A stretch of DNA of 7,505 bases from Bacteroides sp. GTDB lineage: Bacteria; Bacteroidota; Bacteroidia; Bacteroidales; Bacteroidaceae. Positions 4,229-7,505 of the stretch are shown one piece after another. Each line of letters opens with the position of its first letter. Within the stretch, counting starts at the first letter, position 1. Under the pieces are notes generated by a model. The model was not told where the DNA came from. It worked only from the letters and a program-made list of their open reading frames with translations, and did not search any database. The position numbers and the translations under genes were made by a program. Location: NCBI GenBank assembly GCA_021204375.1, contig JAJPZL010000409.1:1-7505 (forward strand). The letters are read 5' to 3'.

Positions 4229-6205
4229 TTATTGCTGTTCTTTTTTCTTCTTTTCTGCCTTCATTTTTTCATTATAATCCCGGTACATATCTCTCCAGTT
4301 ACGCCCGTTATCGTTGAAGTAGCGTTCGATCCGGTTCTTATACATTTTGAACACGGCAGATATCTGGTTCATATTTTTATAATCAATCGCCTTTTCGCTG
4401 GCTATTTTCAGGTTCTCTACCACAAATGCCTCCTCTTCGGGGGTCATATCGGGAACAATCTCTTTATAGGCCTTCAGGGTGAAAGCTACTTTACCAACGG
4501 TATATTTATCTAAGATTGCTTCTACCTGCTCTTCGGTCAGTACTCTGCGCATACCGTTCATGAGTTTATTGTGTACTTCGGCCGGCATGGTAGAGTCAAT
4601 GATCATCTCCCGGTCTAACTGGGAAAGGGGCTCTCCATTGTGTGGGTTCACACCTTCCGGAACGAGTGTATACGAGTGGTTGTTATGCCAGTCGCGTACG
4701 GCACACAGGTGATTATAGATCAGGGTCAATACATAGCCCTCTTTCTTGACATCATTCAGCTCCAGAGAAGCGACCCAACCCTGCGCCTTTCTTTCAATGG
4801 CAGCATCCGACTTCATGTGTGAAGTTACTTTAGTACCGAAGTAGATGGTAGTATCGTCAAATTTACGGATAGCATTGGCCGGAAGATCTTCGGCACGGTC
4901 ACCGAAGCTGAGCAGGGCTGATTCCGGTTCGATGGTTACTTTGCTCTCGTCGAGTTTACTGCGATCAAGGTTAAATACGGAGATAAAGAAGTCGTAAACG
5001 GCATTCCGTTTGCTGGGTCCAAAGTCATGGCCTTCGTCGGGCAGGTGTACATTGGTCACTTTATCTTTTGCATCGTAAAATCCGTAGATACGTTGCAGGT
5101 AGGGGAATTCGAGGTCGGGTACACTGCTGGTCCAGTCTTTTCCGTCAGAGACCACCAGAAGGGGACGGGGTGCGAACATAGCCATCAGTTCGGCGTTGTT
5201 GGTTCCGCCACAGGCCATGGTTACAGGCATACCGCTTTCACAGGGGCAACCACCATCAAAGTGAGAAGCCAGGCTTACTACCGGAGCAGCGGCTGTATAG
5301 CGGTTATCCAATGCAGTGAGCAATACAACCTGCGAGCCACCGCCTGAACCTCCGTTGGCACCGATACGTGTTGGATCAATATCTTTGCGGGTCATTATAT
5401 AATCCAGTAACAGAATACCGTTCATGGCCTGGATAATGTGGGCAATGGCTGAACGGTGTCCGGTAGCTCCTACCTGAAGCTGTGATTCTCCCCAACCGAA
5501 AAGGTCGTAGCTTACGCACACGGCTCCCATACGGGCCAGGGTTCCCATACGTTCCTGCTGGTCTTTGCGGTAACGGCCGTCACCAAAGTGTCCGTTCGGG
5601 CACATGATCAGTGCATGTTTGCCTTTACTGGTGGGTGTATAGATAGAACCGCATACATAGAGTCCGGGCAATGTCTCCAAAGCAATATTCTGAACGGTAT
5701 ATCCGTCGTACTTACGTATTTTGGAAAGGATCGGTTTATTCCCTGTTATGTGTTCCAGGGGTTCGTCAATCCCCAGTTTTTCTCGCACCTCTTTATAGAG
5801 GCACTCTTTACGCTCCTCCAAGGAGGTTTTATCGTTATAGAGTGAGTTTAGGTAAGCGATCATCTTCTGACCGTCCTCTTCGGTACGGCGGGGATATTCA
5901 TAAGATTTCAGCTTATAGACTCCTTCCCCTTGTTTGACATACTTATAATCAAAGGGAGCTAGTACATTGGTGAGTGACTCTTCTACCGAATAGGGACGGA
6001 TCCGGAAATCGGCATAAAAGACCGGTTTATTGACTGTGTCAATATCATATTTCAGGGTAACCCCGAAACGCTCTTCGATCTGATTCAATACATCACTCAG
6101 GGAGCGTCTGTAGTGATGGTCGGAGGTCTGGCGGTGAGGCTGGGCCAAAGCCGCTGCCGCTACCGCACAAAAAACTAATGTAAGCAATAGGTTTTTACGG
6201 TTCAT
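4229..6205 (-). CDS. Secreted three-part protein: STN-like domain, alpha/beta-hydrolase (acetyl-xylan-esterase-like), DUF3826-like C-terminus
   Basis: A 658-aa exported protein. Residues 1-21 form a Sec signal peptide (NRK, hydrophobic core, cleavage near ALA-Q). Residues 30-101 resemble the STN domain of TonB receptors and FecR-type systems (SLSDVLNQIEERFGVTLKY at 35-53, then a second half from SVEESLTNVL). Residues 110-415 are an alpha/beta-hydrolase of the acetyl-xylan-esterase / dienelactone-hydrolase type: nucleophile elbow GGSGG with Ser287, likely acid D354 or D357 in VSDGKDW, and His393 in EGHDFG. Residues 440-645 resemble DUF3826 (LTEEQVEAILDKYTVGKVAF at 557-576, then KMYKNRIERYF), a domain common in Bacteroidota glycan loci and of unknown function. 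The lysine-rich tail EKKKKEQQ ends the protein. It lies 11 nt after the GH28 gene, so both are one transcript. Removing acetyl or methyl esters from pectin is the likely role; substrate specificity is inferred from context only. Confidence 0.85.
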   Translation of the reverse strand: MNRKNLLLTLVFCAVAAAALAQPHRQTSDHHYRRSLSDVLNQIEERFGVTLKYDIDTVNKPVFYADFRIRPYSVEESLTNVLAPFDYKYVKQGEGVYKLKSYEYPRRTEEDGQKMIAYLNSLYNDKTSLEERKECLYKEVREKLGIDEPLEHITGNKPILSKIRKYDGYTVQNIALETLPGLYVCGSIYTPTSKGKHALIMCPNGHFGDGRYRKDQQERMGTLARMGAVCVSYDLFGWGESQLQVGATGHRSAIAHIIQAMNGILLLDYIMTRKDIDPTRIGANGGSGGGSQVVLLTALDNRYTAAAPVVSLASHFDGGCPCESGMPVTMACGGTNNAELMAMFAPRPLLVVSDGKDWTSSVPDLEFPYLQRIYGFYDAKDKVTNVHLPDEGHDFGPSKRNAVYDFFISVFNLDRSKLDESKVTIEPESALLSFGDRAEDLPANAIRKFDDTTIYFGTKVTSHMKSDAAIERKAQGWVASLELNDVKKEGYVLTLIYNHLCAVRDWHNNHSYTLVPEGVNPHNGEPLSQLDREMIIDSTMPAEVHNKLMNGMRRVLTEEQVEAILDKYTVGKVAFTLKAYKEIVPDMTPEEEAFVVENLKIASEKAIDYKNMNQISAVFKMYKNRIERYFNDNGRNWRDMYRDYNEKMKAEKKKKEQQ

Positions 6206-6216
6206 TTTTTTGATTC

Positions 6217-7505
6217 TTATTTATCCAATTTTACTTCTTCTCCATTCACAATTACATCGGTGAGTTTGATCCTTTCATAATTCTGGAAGAAAGGTTTTTC
6301 ACTGCTTTCAATATTGATATTTCTCAGCGTTACATCCTGGATGGGTGATTCGTCCAGTCCCCGTATTTTAATGGGAGTTTTTATATTCACTCCTGTAAGG
6401 TCGGAGATATGGATGTTACGGAATACGGGGGTACGGTCCGAGAAGGGTTCTTCGGGCATATTGCTATACATAAGATCCATCACAATAGCTTCCTGTTTGA
6501 TATTGCTCATTACAATATTATTTACGCGTATCTGTTCCACCACTCCACCGCGTCCACGGGTAGATTTCAAACGGATACCCCGGTCGGTGCCGTCAAATAC
6601 ACAGTTACTGATGGTGATCTTCCTTACGCTTCCGCTCATTTCACTCCCAATAACCACACCACCGTGTCCGGCAAGCATGGTACAGTTGGTAATGGTGATA
6701 TTCTCGCAGGGTACTGCTATGTTACGCCCCTGCAGGTCACGACCTGATTTAATGGTAATACAGTCATCACCTACAGAGATATGGCAATCGCTGATGTGTA
6801 CATTGCGACACGACTCCGGATTGATACCGTCGGTATTGGGTGAAGGAGGGTTGTTAATGATGACTCCTTTTATAAATACATTGTCACAGAATTCGGGATT
6901 GATAGTCCAGAAAGGAGAGTTTACAATGGTTACTCCCTCTATGCGTACAGTTTTACAATGGATGGGATGAATAAAGGGAGGACGGAAGAAGCGACGCTGC
7001 AACGTATTTACATAGTCAGCGTTCGTTTGTTCGTAAATAGCCTTGGTATCATTCTCTTTATCCCATAGTACCTGATAAGGGTTTACATCCCGTACACCGT
7101 TCTCTTTCAGGTCGACCATCACCTTGAAGAACTCCATCCACCAGCTTTTACCCTGGCCGTCGAGTTTTCCTTCTCCTTTGATCGTGATGTTCTCAGCATC
7201 TACCGCATAGATAAGTGGCTGAAAACTCTTCATCATCACTCCTTCATAACGCATCTCTACATAGGGAAGGTATTGCTCAAAATCATCTGAGAAGAGTAAA
7301 GTAGCTCCGGCTTCCAGGTCCAGGGTTATATTACTCTCCATCCGGATAGAAGCAGTCAGGTAGGTACCGGCCGGAAAGAACAGGATTCCTCCTCCACCGG
7401 CAGCAAGCCGCTGGATGGTTTCGTTGATCAGTTGGGTATTGAGCGTATTTCCGTCGGTCACTGCTCCGGCCTGTTTCATATCTACCCGCTCGGCTTTCAG
7501 TAAAG
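6217..7505 (-). CDS. Glycoside hydrolase family 28 (polygalacturonase / exo-galacturonidase type), 5' end outside the window
   Basis: GH28 enzymes are inverting hydrolases with a right-handed beta-helix that cleave alpha-galacturonic-acid linkages in pectin. Numbering from the internal Met at 7479, all the family motifs are present: SPNTDG (213-218, Asp217), GDDC (237-240, Asp238 and Asp239), GHGG (271-274, His272) and RLK (303-305). The helix coils are visible as repeated N-I-T-I / V-x-I-S segments. Residues 113-170 form a longer insert ending RRFFRPPFIH, seen in some Bacteroidota GH28 enzymes. That Met is not the start: the frame stays open to the edge (LLKAERVD precedes it), and the DG-N-T motif near the usual domain beginning follows at once, so the signal peptide must lie beyond 7505. 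It is the first visible gene of the unit with the esterase. Endo versus exo action, and homogalacturonan versus rhamnogalacturonan, cannot be decided from sequence alone. Confidence 0.95.
   Translation of the reverse strand, partial: LLKAERVDMKQAGAVTDGNTLNTQLINETIQRLAAGGGGILFFPAGTYLTASIRMESNITLDLEAGATLLFSDDFEQYLPYVEMRYEGVMMKSFQPLIYAVDAENITIKGEGKLDGQGKSWWMEFFKVMVDLKENGVRDVNPYQVLWDKENDTKAIYEQTNADYVNTLQRRFFRPPFIHPIHCKTVRIEGVTIVNSPFWTINPEFCDNVFIKGVIINNPPSPNTDGINPESCRNVHISDCHISVGDDCITIKSGRDLQGRNIAVPCENITITNCTMLAGHGGVVIGSEMSGSVRKITISNCVFDGTDRGIRLKSTRGRGGVVEQIRVNNIVMSNIKQEAIVMDLMYSNMPEEPFSDRTPVFRNIHISDLTGVNIKTPIKIRGLDESPIQDVTLRNINIESSEKPFFQNYERIKLTDVIVNGEEVKLDK

Noticed and set aside
7477..7479. ATG as the GH28 start
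   Set aside because: The frame continues to the window edge, the beta-helix domain begins at once after this Met, and no signal peptide follows it, so the real start lies outside the window.

Overview
The window looks like part of a pectin (galacturonan) utilisation region from a Bacteroidota genome, most likely order Bacteroidales. The evidence is the end of a hybrid two-component system fused to an AraC-type DNA-binding domain, an STN-like domain on a secreted esterase, a DUF3826-like C-terminal domain, and the lack of strong Shine-Dalgarno sequences before the visible starts. The genus cannot be fixed from this sequence.

Layout: positions 27-1145 (+) encode the C-terminal part of a hybrid sensor/response regulator: the end of the HATPase domain, a receiver, and an AraC HTH. 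An in-frame stop just before it and altered glycines in two motifs suggest a damaged gene, or an assembly or read error at the edge. Positions 1146-1470 are a palindrome-rich convergent intergenic region that contains a dispersed-repeat palindrome. All other genes lie on the minus strand and read from right to left: a GH28 polygalacturonase family enzyme (its 5' end lies beyond the right edge), a secreted STN + alpha/beta-hydrolase + DUF3826-like protein 11 nt downstream, a 377-nt intergenic region, a cytoplasmic uroporphyrinogen-decarboxylase-superfamily protein that looks like a corrinoid methyltransferase rather than HemE, and an ExuT-like MFS transporter whose start overlaps the end of the UroD-like gene by 10 nt.

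Inferred function: GH28 and the esterase-like protein would act outside the cytoplasm, cutting galacturonic-acid linkages and removing ester groups. The MFS protein would import the released hexuronate (or a related sugar acid). The UroD-like protein, translationally coupled to it, may act on methyl groups in the cytoplasm. The AraC-type regulator is a natural candidate to control the locus, but nothing in the sequence proves the link. No SusC/SusD pair is present in the window.

The most unusual non-coding signal is an array of eight T-N-N-C-A pentamers (mostly TGNCA) repeated every 11 nt at 4028-4109, upstream of the UroD-like/MFS operon. A second is a pair of inverted copies of a 22-nt dispersed repeat (1176-1197 and 3964-3985, 19/22 identical) that bracket the UroD-like/MFS gene pair.
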